A stretch of DNA of 64,000 bases from Gemmobacter lanyuensis (GCF_014652355.1 NZ_BMYQ01000001.1:184180-248179), one strand, 5' to 3'. Counted from the first letter of the stretch, positions 1 through 9,518 are shown. Program-made: numbers and translations. Notes: a model not told the origin generated them from the letters alone.

Positions 1-1605
1 GCGGTGTGGTTTTCCCTGCGCGAGGCCCCGCGCGTAGCGCTTTATCCCGGCATCGCCGAGGCCGAGAAGGCCCGCATGATCGAATCCCTGACGGGCGCGG
101 GCATCCCCGCTGCGATCAGCGCCTCGACCGGCGAGGTCGAGGTGGATCAGGCCGACTATTACAAGGCCCGCATGGCCCTTGCGGCCGAAGGGTTGCCCGA
201 AACGCTGCCCGATGCTGAAACCGCGCTTGGGGCCTTGCAGCTTGGCACCTCGCGCCCGGTCGAGGCGACGCGGCTGCGTCAAGCGCAGGAACTGGAGCTT
301 GCCCGCTCGATCACTGAAATCGCCGGCGTGGATTCGGCGCGGGTGCATCTGGCGCTGCCCGAACGCACGGCCTTTCTGCGCGATACCCAACCCCCGCGCG
401 CCTCGGTCTTTCTGCAGCTGGAACAGGGGCGCGCGCTGGCCTCGGGCCAGGTCGATGCCATCGTGAACCTTGTCGCCTCGGCCATTCCGGGGCTGCCGCG
501 CGAAAGCGTGTCGGTGGTGGATCAGCGGGGACAGCTTCTGTCGCGGGTAGGCGATGATCCGGCGCTGGCGCTGACGGACCGGCAGATGCAGCAGCGGGTG
601 CAGCTGGAAGATCTGTATCGCACCCGCATCGAACAGCTGCTGACCCCCATCACGGGGCTGGGCAACATGTCGGTCCAGGTGTCGCTGGACATGGATTTCA
701 CCCGCTCCGAAATCCGGGAAGAGCGGATGGATCCCCAGGGATCGGTCCTGCGCAGCGAACAGGTGGAGAACAGCGAAACCCGCAATTCCCCCGCCCGCGG
801 CATTCCGGGCCAGGTGTCGAATACCCCCCCGGCCGAGGCGACGCCCGCAGCCGGTTCTCCGCCAACGGCCGAAGGCAATACCGCGCCCCCCAAGGATGAT
901 GCCAATGCGCCGACCAATTCTACATCCGGCACCACCCGCAACTATGAGGTCAGCCGCCGCTTTGAAACGATCCAGCCCGCGACTGGCCGTATCACCCGCA
1001 TCAATGCCGCCATTCTGGTGCGCGCCGTGCCTGCGCCCGCGCCCGCCGACGGAAGCGAGCCGCCCGCCGATGCCCCGTTGATCCCCCCGGCGCAGATTGC
1101 GGACATGGAACGTCTGGTGCAAAGCGCGATCGGCTTTGACGACAAGCGCGGCGACAGCATTACCATCATGGCCCAGCCTTTCCTGGACCCTGCCGAAGAG
1201 GTCTTGCCCACCGCCACCGCAGATAGCGGCTGGTTGGGTGATGCGATCCGTCAGGGCAGCCTGATCCTGATCCTGGGCATTGTGGCCCTTGGTATCGTCC
1301 GCCCCTTGCTGATGCGGTTGACCGCGCCGACCGAGGCCGCCCCCGCCGGCATGGCCAATGCTCTGACCGATGGCAGCACTGCAACCGCGCAGCTTGAAGC
1401 GCCGTCCGCCCCGCCGGAAGACACGCCCGAACATCTTGAGGCGCAGGCCATGGCCCGCCGCATCGGGCTGGCGCGTCAGGCGCTCAGCGCCGGATCGCGG
1501 GACGAGAAATTCGCGATCCTGCGCCAGCTGGCCGAGGAGGATCCCGTCCGCATCGCAACCGTGCTGCGGCGGATGATGAAGGACGAAATCGAGAAGGTGG
1601 TCTGA
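1..1605 (+). CDS. fliF: Flagellar MS-ring protein FliF, 5' partial
   Basis: FliF forms the membrane MS ring that nucleates the basal body and carries the rotor switch. The reading frame is open from the first base, and the first transmembrane helix expected near the FliF N-terminus is missing, so the gene begins upstream of the window. Visible parts are the YscJ/FliF ring-building domain (about residues 10-190), a low-complexity Pro/Thr-rich periplasmic stretch (about 255-320), a second transmembrane helix (about residues 415-440) and a cytoplasmic tail ending in acidic and basic helices that normally binds FliG. The stop lies one base before the fliG start, so the two are translationally coupled. 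The GTG at position 4 is an artefact of the edge, not a real start. Confidence 0.95.
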   Translation, partial: AVWFSLREAPRVALYPGIAEAEKARMIESLTGAGIPAAISASTGEVEVDQADYYKARMALAAEGLPETLPDAETALGALQLGTSRPVEATRLRQAQELELARSITEIAGVDSARVHLALPERTAFLRDTQPPRASVFLQLEQGRALASGQVDAIVNLVASAIPGLPRESVSVVDQRGQLLSRVGDDPALALTDRQMQQRVQLEDLYRTRIEQLLTPITGLGNMSVQVSLDMDFTRSEIREERMDPQGSVLRSEQVENSETRNSPARGIPGQVSNTPPAEATPAAGSPPTAEGNTAPPKDDANAPTNSTSGTTRNYEVSRRFETIQPATGRITRINAAILVRAVPAPAPADGSEPPADAPLIPPAQIADMERLVQSAIGFDDKRGDSITIMAQPFLDPAEEVLPTATADSGWLGDAIRQGSLILILGIVALGIVRPLLMRLTAPTEAAPAGMANALTDGSTATAQLEAPSAPPEDTPEHLEAQAMARRIGLARQALSAGSRDEKFAILRQLAEEDPVRIATVLRRMMKDEIEKVV

Positions 1606-1606
1606 G

Positions 1607-2611
1607 ATGTCTGGCATGGTTGCCCCGCGCAGCGAAGAAGCCGCAATCCTGATGATGCTTTTCGGTGAGGAGGCCGCCGCCATGGTGATGCGCCACCTCA
1701 GCCCGATCGAGGTGCAACATCTTGGCACCGCCATGTATGGCGTGCGCGAGGTGGGCCAGACCCGCCTGGATGAGATCGTGGACAATTTCCTGTCTCTCAT
1801 GTCGCGGGAAACCGGCGTGGGGCAGGGTGCCTCGGCCTATATCCAGTCGGTGATGACCCAGGCGCTGGGGCAGGACAAGGCGCAGTCGGTGATCAGCCGC
1901 ATCAATCCGCGGTCCACCGAACGGCCCATCGAACTTCTCGACTGGATGGATGCCCGCTCGATTGCAGAGCTGATCGAGGATGAACATCCCCAGATCATGG
2001 CGCTGGTGGTGGCCTGTCTGGAATACGGGCTTGCGGCCTCGGTCGTGGCGCTTTTGCCCGAAGACACGCAGACCGATGTCGTCCGCCGCGTGGCCGAGCT
2101 TAACACGGTCCCGCCCGAGGCCTTGCGCGATCTGGAACAGGTGCTGCAGCGCAAGTTCAAGGCCTCGACCAGTTCGCGCGCCTCGCAGCTGGGCGGGGTG
2201 AAGGCTGCGGCCCGCATCATGAACCACACCCGGACCGAGGTCGAACAACGCATCCTGCGCGACATCCGCAAGGATGACAAAGTGCTGATGCAGTCCATCC
2301 AAGACAATATGTTCGTCTTCGACAATCTCATCAAATCCGATGACCGGTCGCTGCAGACGCTGCTGCGGAACGTGGAAACCGAACAGCTGGTTCTGGCGCT
2401 GAAGGGCACGGATGATGCGCTGCGGGACAAGCTGCTGGGCTGCATGTCCACCCGCGCCGCCGCCAATATCCGCGACGAGATGGAGGCGATGGGCCCCGTC
2501 AAGCTAACCGATGTGCAAGAGGCGCAGAAACAGATCATCGCCGTGGCCCGCCGCCTGTCGGATGAAGGCACCATCGTGCTGGCCGGGCGCGGCGGCGAAC
2601 AGATGGTGTGA
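1607..2611 (+). CDS. fliG: Flagellar motor switch protein FliG
   Basis: FliG is the rotor protein that binds the MS ring at its N-terminus and meets the stator through charged residues in its C-terminal domain. The 334-residue length is normal. The EHPQ motif of the middle domain lies near residue 126, and the C-terminal torque helix region with alternating K, D, E and R residues covers about 225-310. The gene follows fliF by one base. Its stop overlaps a possible GTG start of the next gene, which points to a tightly coupled fliF-G-H-I-J unit. Confidence 0.96.
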   Translation: MSGMVAPRSEEAAILMMLFGEEAAAMVMRHLSPIEVQHLGTAMYGVREVGQTRLDEIVDNFLSLMSRETGVGQGASAYIQSVMTQALGQDKAQSVISRINPRSTERPIELLDWMDARSIAELIEDEHPQIMALVVACLEYGLAASVVALLPEDTQTDVVRRVAELNTVPPEALRDLEQVLQRKFKASTSSRASQLGGVKAAARIMNHTRTEVEQRILRDIRKDDKVLMQSIQDNMFVFDNLIKSDDRSLQTLLRNVETEQLVLALKGTDDALRDKLLGCMSTRAAANIRDEMEAMGPVKLTDVQEAQKQIIAVARRLSDEGTIVLAGRGGEQMV

Positions 2612-2613
2612 CC

Positions 2614-3495
2614 ATGGCCGACCAGACCGCCGCCCTTGCCGCCCGTGTTGCCGCCATGACGGCGGTGGATGCCGCGGGCCTGCCGCATTTGCTGCGTGCG
2701 GCCCAGGCGCAGCCCTTCCGTTTCGACATGGCCGAGGCGCCCGAGGATGTGTTCCAGGCCTTCGACCCCAGTCAGCTGCCCCGCGCGGTTCCGGTGCCGG
2801 GGGTGGGCATAGCCAGCGATGCCGAGGCGCCCGACCCGGCAGCCCTTGGTCCCGACGATGATGCACTGATCGCGCCGGACGAACGGGAGGCGCCGGAAGA
2901 CGCCCCGCACCCTGCGCCCCGTCCGACCGGCCCGCAGGCGCAGATCATCGACGCGGGCAGCTCTGTCTGGGAGGAGGCCCATGCCGCGGGCTATGCCGAA
3001 GGCCATGCGGCGGGCTATGCCGATGGCCATCGCGCGGGCCTGACCGAAGGTCATGCCGCAGGTCTGGCCGAGGGGCAGGGTGCCGCCGAAGCCCAGGTCG
3101 CCGAGGCCGCCCGCCACCTTGCCGCCGCCCATGCCCGCCTGACCGACCTGCGCCCCGAAGATGTCGCCCAGTTGGCCCAGGCCATCGAAACCGCCGTCCG
3201 GGCGCTGGCCGCCGAACGGGCCGGGCAGCTGATCGATGCCGGTCCCTTGCCCTTCGTTGCCCGGATCGAGGCACTGGCCGACCGTGTCGGGCAGGGCGTG
3301 CGCGAGATCACGCTGCGGCTCAGCCCGCCCGATCATGCTGCGGTGCTGCCGCATCTGCCGGGGTCGGATGTGCTGTCTGAGGCGCGGGTCGTGGCCGATC
3401 CCCGCCTGCAGCGCGGCGATGTCGAGGTGCGCGCGCCCGGCATCCGTCTTGCAGATCTTCTGCCGCAGTTACCGCAACCGGGGACCAGCGCATGA
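2614..3495 (+). CDS. fliH: Flagellar assembly protein FliH
   Basis: FliH is the peripheral stalk-like regulator of the export ATPase FliI. The protein has a Pro/Asp-rich N-terminal third. It then carries a run of glycine-spaced repeats of the type AAGYxxGHAAG (about residues 123-155), which is a hallmark of FliH helix packing, and a C-terminal domain of the FliH/HrpE type. A GTG at 2608 would overlap the fliG stop by four bases; I preferred the ATG at 2614, and neither has a strong ribosome binding site. The stop overlaps the fliI start (ATGA). Identity rests on the glycine repeats and on position. Confidence 0.85.
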   Translation: MADQTAALAARVAAMTAVDAAGLPHLLRAAQAQPFRFDMAEAPEDVFQAFDPSQLPRAVPVPGVGIASDAEAPDPAALGPDDDALIAPDEREAPEDAPHPAPRPTGPQAQIIDAGSSVWEEAHAAGYAEGHAAGYADGHRAGLTEGHAAGLAEGQGAAEAQVAEAARHLAAAHARLTDLRPEDVAQLAQAIETAVRALAAERAGQLIDAGPLPFVARIEALADRVGQGVREITLRLSPPDHAAVLPHLPGSDVLSEARVVADPRLQRGDVEVRAPGIRLADLLPQLPQPGTSA

Positions 3496-4826
3496 ACATG
3501 ATGATCGACCGTCTGTGCCGGGTGGCCGCCCGCGTGCCCGCCCGCGCCGCCGCCGTGGTGACGGGCCGGGTGCTGCGCTATGACGGCCTGGTGCTGGAGG
3601 CCACGGGCTTTCCCGCCAGCCCCGGCACGCTCTGCCGCGTCGCCACCGAAACCGGCCCCGCGGCCGAGGCCGAGGTGATCGGCTTTGCCAATGGCAAGAC
3701 CTTGCTCTTTCTGGATCAGCCCAAGGCCGCGGTGATCGCCGGGGCCGAGGTGCGGGTGATCCCCGGCGGGCAGGAGACCGATGTCGGCCCCGAAGTTCTG
3801 GGCCGCGTGCTGGATGCCAAGGGCGCGCCGCTGGATGATCTGCCCGCGCCCGATTGCGCGGCAAGCTGGCCCCTGGGCGGCATCACGATGAACCCGCTGA
3901 AACGCACGCCGGTGGAACGGCCGCTGGATGTGGGGGTGCGGGTGCTGAATGCCGCGCTGACCGTGGGGCAGGGCCAGCGCATCGGCATCGTCGCAGGCTC
4001 GGGCGTCGGGAAATCGGTGCTGATGGAGATGATGGCCCGCTATACCAGCGCCGAGGTGGTGGTGATCGGTCTGATCGGCGAACGCGCGCGTGAGGTGGGC
4101 CATTTCGCCCATCGTCTGATGCATGGCGAGGCGGCAAAGAAGGTTTGCATGATCGCCGTGCCCGCCGACCGGTCGCCCCTTTTGCGTCTGCGTGGCGCGC
4201 GGCGGGCCACGGCGGTGGCGGAATATTTCCGCGCGCAGGGCAAGCAGGTGCTGCTGATGATCGACAGTCTGACCCGCGTGGCCCATGCACAGCGCGAGAT
4301 CGGCCTTGCCCTGGGCGAACCGCCGACGGCCAAGGGCTATCCCCCTTCGGTCGTCTCGCTCATCCCGTCGCTGATCGAACGGGCGGGGCCGGGGCTGCCG
4401 GGCGAAGGGGCCATCACGGCCATCTATACCGTTCTGGCCGATGGCGATGACACCACGAACGACCCGGTGGTCGATACCGCCCGCGCCATTCTGGACGGCC
4501 ATTTCGTGCTGTCGCGCCGCCAGACGCAGATGGGCATCTATCCGGCCGTCGATGTGACGCAATCGGTCAGCCGGGTGATGAATGATATCGTCGATCCCGA
4601 TCACCGGCGCGCGGCTGTCCGATTGAAACAGCTGATCTCGATCTGGATGGACAACCGCGACCTCATGCTCATGGGCGGTTATGTCGCGGGTCAGGATGCC
4701 GATCTGGACACGGCCGTGCGGCTTTGGCCGAAGATCCGCGCCTTTCTGGCGCAGGACATGGACGAGCCTTCGGATTTCATGGCCAGCCGTCAGGCGCTGA
4801 TTGATCTTGTCGGGGGTGCCGCATGA
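3492..4826 (+). CDS. fliI: Flagellum-specific ATPase FliI
   Basis: FliI is the F1-beta-like ATPase of the flagellar type III export apparatus. The Walker A motif GSGVGKS lies near residues 169-175, the Walker B region reads LLMIDSLTR (about 253-261), and the family signature around GYPPSVVSLIPSLIERAG follows (about 282-299). The length of 444 residues is normal. The start overlaps the fliH stop and the end overlaps the fliJ start, both by four bases (ATGA). Confidence 0.97.
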   Translation: MNMMIDRLCRVAARVPARAAAVVTGRVLRYDGLVLEATGFPASPGTLCRVATETGPAAEAEVIGFANGKTLLFLDQPKAAVIAGAEVRVIPGGQETDVGPEVLGRVLDAKGAPLDDLPAPDCAASWPLGGITMNPLKRTPVERPLDVGVRVLNAALTVGQGQRIGIVAGSGVGKSVLMEMMARYTSAEVVVIGLIGERAREVGHFAHRLMHGEAAKKVCMIAVPADRSPLLRLRGARRATAVAEYFRAQGKQVLLMIDSLTRVAHAQREIGLALGEPPTAKGYPPSVVSLIPSLIERAGPGLPGEGAITAIYTVLADGDDTTNDPVVDTARAILDGHFVLSRRQTQMGIYPAVDVTQSVSRVMNDIVDPDHRRAAVRLKQLISIWMDNRDLMLMGGYVAGQDADLDTAVRLWPKIRAFLAQDMDEPSDFMASRQALIDLVGGAA

Positions 4827-5245
4827 CCGGACGCAGCCGGATTCTGGGGTTGATGGCGCGGCGCACCTCGGCCGAAATTGCGCGTGAACAGGCCGAGATG
4901 CTGCGCCTGTCGCGCACCCATACCGAGGCGCAGGGCATGGTGGACCGGCTGGGGTCCATGCTGGAGGAACGCCGCACCAAGCCGGGTCAGGGCGGCCTTG
5001 CCGCCGATCTGCGGCTGAACGGGGCGCTTTGCGCGCAGATTGCCGCGGAAAGCGCGCGCCAGCAGGACCGCGCTGCCGCGCTTGAGGTCGAACTGGCCGC
5101 CAAACAGACCGAGATCGCCCGCCGTGACCGCAAGCGCCAGAAGCTCGAGGAAGCCTATCGCGATGCCCGCACCGCCGAGGCCGATGCGCGCGAGGCCCGC
5201 AATGCCGCAGCCCTGCCGCCGCGGATGCCGGGGGCCGGGCGCTGA
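4823..5245 (+). CDS. fliJ: Flagellar export chaperone/stalk protein FliJ
   Basis: This is a 140-residue, almost wholly helical protein rich in Ala, Arg, Glu and Gln. It has two long stretches predicted to form an antiparallel coiled coil (about residues 12-55 and 65-125). FliJ inserts into the FliI hexamer and promotes export. The primary sequence is poorly conserved, so the call rests on length, coiled-coil character and the position directly after fliI with a four-base overlap. It is the last gene before the sigma-54 promoter of the fliK unit. Confidence 0.75.
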   Translation: MTGRSRILGLMARRTSAEIAREQAEMLRLSRTHTEAQGMVDRLGSMLEERRTKPGQGGLAADLRLNGALCAQIAAESARQQDRAAALEVELAAKQTEIARRDRKRQKLEEAYRDARTAEADAREARNAAALPPRMPGAGR

Positions 5246-5257
5246 CCCGGCGCGGGA

Positions 5258-5273
5258 TGGCATCCTTCTTGCA
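5258..5273 (+). promoter_or_regulatory. Sigma-54 promoter of the fliK operon
   Basis: TGGCAT-CCTTC-TTGCA matches the sigma-54 consensus TGGCAC-N5-TTGCW with one mismatch. The -12 GC lies 62 bases before the fliK start, and the site sits in the only gap between fliJ and fliK. Confidence 0.82.
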
Positions 5274-5333
5274 GTAAGGGCCCTGACGCCGGGGCCCAGC
5301 CCCCTTCCCACAAGCCCTTGATGCGGATGTGAC

Positions 5334-7181
5334 ATGCAGATTGTAGCCAGCACCGACATTCTGTCTTCGGACCTGCCGCAGCTGCAACGCGGTCCTCTGG
5401 CGGTGCCTGCGCCCCAGCTGCGCGCAGCCTCTGGCCTCCCGACCCCAGAGGGAACCGACACCCCGCGCCCGGGATTTGGAGCGGCGTTTGACCGCGAACT
5501 TGCGACCAAGACGCCCGCGCCCAAGGGCGCCCCGGCTGTTGCCCCCACCGATCCGGCCGCTGATCTGGGTGCCGATCCGGGGGCATGGCCGGTTGCCCGT
5601 CCCGCGCCGCCGACCAGTGTCGCCGCGATGGCCACCGGGGCAGCGGCTCCTCTGCCGCAGGTGCCGATGCAAGCCCCGGTCGACGCCCGCGCCGAGGCAA
5701 GGGTTCCCCCCGCTCCCCCGCAGATCACGCGGGCTGACGCCTCATTGCCGCATGGGGCGACCGGCGCAGCGCCTGTTCCTGCCACACCGCCACGTCCGGC
5801 CCCGCCCTTGCCGCGTGCTGCCGAATTGCCCCCCGAGCGTCCGATGGATACTCCGGTGGCCGAGACGCTGGCCCTGCGCCAGCACCCTGTGCCCGTTGAC
5901 CCGCAGCCCGCGCCGCGCGGGCCTGTGGCCCCGGTGACGGATGCCCTTCCGGCAGAGCCGCTTGACGCCGCGCCCCCCGCGCGGCCTCTGCCCGCGGCAG
6001 GCTCGATGCCGTCCTCGGACGCGCCGCCTGTGACTGCAGCGGAGCCAGAGCTTGCGCCCCCTGTGGCGAAACCGTTTGCAGCTGCCCCCCCGCCCGCCGT
6101 GGCACCGATGCCTCAGCCCGCCGATCGTTCCGAAGCCCCCGTGCTGACCATGGCCGAGGCGCAGCCGGTGCGGGCGCCCGATCCAACCCCGCCGCGCGTG
6201 CCGCAGCCAGTGGAGGCGACGCCGCGCCCGGACATCCCCCTCGCGCCCCGTCCGGTGGCGCAAGATGACACATCCGTCCCGCAGCCGGAGGAGGAGGCTG
6301 ATCGGCCCGAAGCGCCCGAAGCCCCGGCATTTATCGCGGCCCCGATCATCTTGCCGCCCGTTGCGCCGATGACGCCTGTGCTGACGGCATCTGCGGCGGA
6401 CGGGCCGTTGACGGCGCAAGGGGCTGTGGCCAGTGGCCCCTTGGTCCCGGTGCTCCCCACAGGCGGGGGGGCGGACAGGGCGGCGGATCCGGCCCCTGAT
6501 GCACCCGCGACCGGGTTCGCGCTGCCGGACATGCAGGTGCCTGTCGCCCCGACGGCGCCTTCGGGCACGGCTTTTGCGCCACAGGACCTGACCGCACCCG
6601 AACCCGTGTCGCGCCGCTCCTTGATCCAATCCCCGCCGGATGCCCCGCCCGAGGCGATGCTTTCGCCCGCCCCCCTAGCCCAGCCCCCGCAAAGCAGCGG
6701 TCCTGTCGCCCTGCCGCAGGTGGATACCGCCCGCAGCGATTGGACCCAGGCCGTCGCCGGTCACGTGATCGCGAAAGTGGAAGAGGGCGGGTTGGAGCTG
6801 GATCTCGCGCCGGAACATCTGGGCCGGCTGCGCGTGCGGGTGGAAATGGTCGATGGCGCCGCCCGCGTGACTTTTGTCACCGAAACCGCCGAAGCGGCAC
6901 GCCTCCTGCAAGAGGCACAGGGAAAGCTGGGCCACAGCCTGTCGCAATCCGGCCTGACCCTGGCCGCCCATGAAGCCCGGAGCGGGGCCGATTTCGCCGC
7001 CACGGGCCAGGGCCAGAATTTCAGCCAGAGCTCTGGCCAGATGCCTGGCCAGAACGGCGACCCGGGGGCGCAGGGACGCGCTGTCTTTGGCCTGCCTGCT
7101 GATCGTGGCCGCGCCGTCGGCGCCGAGCTGCCCCAACCTGCCGCCGCCCCGATCCGGGGCAGCATCAACCTGATTGCCTGA
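5334..7181 (+). CDS. fliK: Flagellar hook-length control protein FliK
   Basis: FliK is the secreted ruler that sets hook length and switches export specificity through FlhB. The first 450 residues or so are extremely rich in Pro and Ala with almost no predicted fold, as expected for the ruler part. The conserved C-terminal switch domain lies at about residues 470-550 and includes LELDLAPEHLGRLRVRVEM, followed by a Gln/Gly-rich tail. At 615 residues it is longer than the 405-residue Salmonella protein. It heads the fliKLMNOPQR-flhB series and is preceded by a sigma-54 promoter. Confidence 0.92.
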   Translation: MQIVASTDILSSDLPQLQRGPLAVPAPQLRAASGLPTPEGTDTPRPGFGAAFDRELATKTPAPKGAPAVAPTDPAADLGADPGAWPVARPAPPTSVAAMATGAAAPLPQVPMQAPVDARAEARVPPAPPQITRADASLPHGATGAAPVPATPPRPAPPLPRAAELPPERPMDTPVAETLALRQHPVPVDPQPAPRGPVAPVTDALPAEPLDAAPPARPLPAAGSMPSSDAPPVTAAEPELAPPVAKPFAAAPPPAVAPMPQPADRSEAPVLTMAEAQPVRAPDPTPPRVPQPVEATPRPDIPLAPRPVAQDDTSVPQPEEEADRPEAPEAPAFIAAPIILPPVAPMTPVLTASAADGPLTAQGAVASGPLVPVLPTGGGADRAADPAPDAPATGFALPDMQVPVAPTAPSGTAFAPQDLTAPEPVSRRSLIQSPPDAPPEAMLSPAPLAQPPQSSGPVALPQVDTARSDWTQAVAGHVIAKVEEGGLELDLAPEHLGRLRVRVEMVDGAARVTFVTETAEAARLLQEAQGKLGHSLSQSGLTLAAHEARSGADFAATGQGQNFSQSSGQMPGQNGDPGAQGRAVFGLPADRGRAVGAELPQPAAAPIRGSINLIA

Positions 7182-7192
7182 GGACCAGACCG

Positions 7193-7783
7193 ATGACCAA
7201 AGAGACCAAAGAAGACAAGCCCAAGGGCGGGCTGGTCGGAAAGCTGTTGAAAGGGCTGATCTTTTTGCTGGCCGTGGCGGTCTTCGTGGGCGTCGGGTTC
7301 GGCGCGGGCTATATCTATTTCGCCAACCCGATGTCGCCGGCCAAGGATGTGCTGCGCCTGATGGAAAAACAGGCCGAACCCGCCGCTGCCGAAGAACACG
7401 CGGCCGAAGAGGTTGACCCCAACCAGCCCCAGAAAGTGCCGCGCGAAACCCCCGAGGAAGAGGCCTATGTCACAAGCTATTTCACCTTCAAGGATCCTCT
7501 GACCTCGAACATCAAGGATTCGCGGCGTTTCCTTCAGCTGGGGGTCGGCCTGTCCACCGAATATGACGCCAAGGTCTTTGAACGGGTGCAGACGCATGAG
7601 CTTGCGCTCAAATCCGAGATCCTGAAGGTCGTCACCAATTTCACCGAAGAGGAACTGAAAACCGGGGAAGGCCGCGACAAGCTGGCGCTGCAGATCCGCG
7701 ATGCGCTGAACAAGAAGCTGGAAGAGCTTGAGGACTTCGGCGGCATCAAGGACGTGTTCTTCCCCTCCTTCGTCATGCAGTAA
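7193..7783 (+). CDS. fliL: Flagellar basal-body protein FliL
   Basis: FliL is a single-pass inner-membrane protein that surrounds and supports the stator; in Rhodobacter it is needed for rotation. The 196-residue protein has a short basic cytoplasmic N-terminus, a transmembrane helix at about residues 20-42, an acidic Glu/Ala linker, and a periplasmic stomatin-like domain (about 85-196) containing LQLGVGLSTEYDAKVFERV. The start is 11 bases after the fliK stop. Confidence 0.93.
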   Translation: MTKETKEDKPKGGLVGKLLKGLIFLLAVAVFVGVGFGAGYIYFANPMSPAKDVLRLMEKQAEPAAAEEHAAEEVDPNQPQKVPRETPEEEAYVTSYFTFKDPLTSNIKDSRRFLQLGVGLSTEYDAKVFERVQTHELALKSEILKVVTNFTEEELKTGEGRDKLALQIRDALNKKLEELEDFGGIKDVFFPSFVMQ

Positions 7784-7792
7784 GGTCGCAAG

Positions 7793-8839
7793 ATGGCCAA
7801 GCCGAGAAAGCTCTCTTCCAATGAGGTCGCAGCCCTTGTGGGCGGCCTCATCGATATGGATCTGGGCGCCAACGCGGGGGCGGAAGGATCCGATGTTCGC
7901 CCCTATGTCTTTGGCGCCAATGATCTTTCGCTGGTCGGGGATTACTACGGCCTGCGGATGATCAATGAACGCTTCTGCCGCATCGCACGGGCGGCCTTTC
8001 TGCCCATGCTGCGCTTCCAGCCGCGGATTTCCTGCTTCCCGCCGGAAATCCGCACCTTTGACGATTACCGCAACGGCCAGGAAAACTTTGTCAGCCTGAC
8101 GCAAAGCCGCATTGAGGAACTGCGCGGCAACCAGCTGATCGTGATCCCGCCCAGCTTTGTCTGGATGTTGACCGATGCCTATTATGGCGGGTCGATCCGC
8201 ACGCTGAAATCCAGCCGCACGGAATTCACCGGCACTGAACAGCGTGTGATCGAGCTGATCACCGACCGGCTGAACCATGCCCTGCAACTGGCGTGGCGCG
8301 ACCTGATGACGGTGACTTTCAATGTCTCGAGCCGGGAAGAGAACATGCAGTTCGCGGCCTTCGTCGATGGCGAGGACCATGTGGTGAACTGTTCCTTCAT
8401 GGTTCAGCTGCCGGGGCTAGAACCCGCAAGCTTCGACATCCTCTATCCGCTGCAGGCACTGAAGCCGATTTCGGGGCAGCTGCGGTCGCGGATGCAATCG
8501 GATTTCATCGACGAAAACGACAACTGGCGCAGCCGTCTGGAACGGGCGGTGATGGCGGTACCGCTGACCGTTTCGGCCCGGCTGGCCGAACCCGAAATGT
8601 CGCTCCGGCAGGTGCTTCAGATGCAAGAGGGCGATGTCGTGCCGGTCAGCCTGTCGGAAACCGTCGAGGTGATGGTCGAGGGCGTGCCGCTGTTCCGCGC
8701 GCGGCCCGGCGCCATTCGTGGCCATGCGGCGCTGAGCGTGACGCAATCTTCGCTGGGGGCGGGGCAGTCGGTCTCGCTTCAGGTGCCGGGGCAGTCGCCC
8801 GGCGATGCGCAGGGCCATATGGCTGCTGCCGCAGAATGA
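7793..8839 (+). CDS. fliM: Flagellar motor switch protein FliM
   Basis: FliM forms the C-ring and binds phosphorylated CheY. The N-terminal segment LSSNEVAALVGG (about residues 5-16) corresponds to the CheY-binding peptide LSQDEIDALL, though several positions differ from the enterobacterial form. The CheC-like middle domain covers about 45-235, and a SpoA domain that pairs with FliN covers about 255-330. At 348 residues it is of normal size. It starts 9 bases after fliL. Confidence 0.95.
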   Translation: MAKPRKLSSNEVAALVGGLIDMDLGANAGAEGSDVRPYVFGANDLSLVGDYYGLRMINERFCRIARAAFLPMLRFQPRISCFPPEIRTFDDYRNGQENFVSLTQSRIEELRGNQLIVIPPSFVWMLTDAYYGGSIRTLKSSRTEFTGTEQRVIELITDRLNHALQLAWRDLMTVTFNVSSREENMQFAAFVDGEDHVVNCSFMVQLPGLEPASFDILYPLQALKPISGQLRSRMQSDFIDENDNWRSRLERAVMAVPLTVSARLAEPEMSLRQVLQMQEGDVVPVSLSETVEVMVEGVPLFRARPGAIRGHAALSVTQSSLGAGQSVSLQVPGQSPGDAQGHMAAAAE

Positions 8840-8860
8840 CACCGGAAAGGCAGGAAAGAC

Positions 8861-9145
8861 ATGAGCGACATGAATGATCGTGGCAATCCCGACGGAATGC
8901 GCTTGCTGGAAAACATCGCCGTCAAGCTGACGGTCGAGGTGGGGCGGGCGGAACTGACCATCCGTGATCTGCTGCGCCTGTCCGAAGGCTCGGTCATCGA
9001 GCTGGACCGGCTGGCGGGTGACCCGCTGGATGTGCTGGTGAACGGCACCCCGATCGCCAAGGGCGAGGTGGTGGTGGTGGGCGAACGCTTCGGCATTCGC
9101 TTTGGCGAGATCATCGACCCCGAAAAACGCGCCGAGTCGGTCTGA
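8861..9145 (+). CDS. fliN: Flagellar motor switch protein FliN
   Basis: This is a 94-residue protein made of one SpoA (surface presentation of antigens) domain, with the family core VKLTVEVGRAELTIRDLL (about residues 22-39) and VLVNGTPIAKGEVVVV (about 57-72). FliN completes the C-ring and docks the FliH/FliI complex. It starts 21 bases after fliM, with an AGGAAAG ribosome binding site before the ATG. Confidence 0.95.
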   Translation: MSDMNDRGNPDGMRLLENIAVKLTVEVGRAELTIRDLLRLSEGSVIELDRLAGDPLDVLVNGTPIAKGEVVVVGERFGIRFGEIIDPEKRAESV

Positions 9146-9148
9146 CCA

Positions 9149-9164
9149 CGGCACGCGAATTGCA
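9149..9164 (+). promoter_or_regulatory. Sigma-54 promoter before fliO
   Basis: CGGCAC-GCGAA-TTGCA matches the sigma-54 consensus except for the first base; the invariant GG and GC are in place. The -12 GC is about 35 bases before the fliO start, so the export-gate genes fliO-P-Q-R-flhB can be transcribed independently of fliK. Confidence 0.78.
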
Positions 9165-9197
9165 CGGCTTTGGCGTGAAACCCGCCTGAGGTGTGCC

Positions 9198-9518
9198 ATG
9201 ACCCAAACCCTGCCCGACGCGGCCCCGGTTCCCCTTTCGGTGATCCGGCCCGACCAGATCCTTGTGACGCTGCTGTTTCTGGCGGTTCTTGGGGCGGTCT
9301 GGCTGGGGGTGCGGGTCTGGAAGGGGCAGGGCGGCGCGATCCGCACGACCGCCGGGAGCCGCATGAAGGTGGCCGAGGTGCTGGCCCTGTCGCCCGCCGA
9401 CCGCGCCATGATCCTGCGGGTGGACGAGACGGAATTTCTGGTCCTGCGGCTGCGCGGCGCCGCCCCCGTGATCACCCAGTTGCCGAGCGTGGCCAGCATG
9501 ACGGGGGACGCAGCATGA
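9198..9518 (+). CDS. fliO: Flagellar biosynthesis protein FliO
   Basis: FliO is a small membrane scaffold that helps assemble the FliP ring. This 106-residue protein has one transmembrane helix (about residues 22-43) followed by a cytoplasmic beta-rich domain with MILRVDETEFLVLRL (about 72-86), typical of FliO. A longer reading frame runs upstream to 9102, but it would include the sigma-54 promoter and the end of fliN, so I used the ATG at 9198. Its stop overlaps the fliP start. Confidence 0.85.
   Translation: MTQTLPDAAPVPLSVIRPDQILVTLLFLAVLGAVWLGVRVWKGQGGAIRTTAGSRMKVAEVLALSPADRAMILRVDETEFLVLRLRGAAPVITQLPSVASMTGDAA

Noticed and set aside
3333-5672. A 779-residue - strand frame opposite fliI-fliJ
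   Set aside because: Arg/Gly/His-rich composition typical of antisense frames in GC-rich DNA; the + strand genes are certain.
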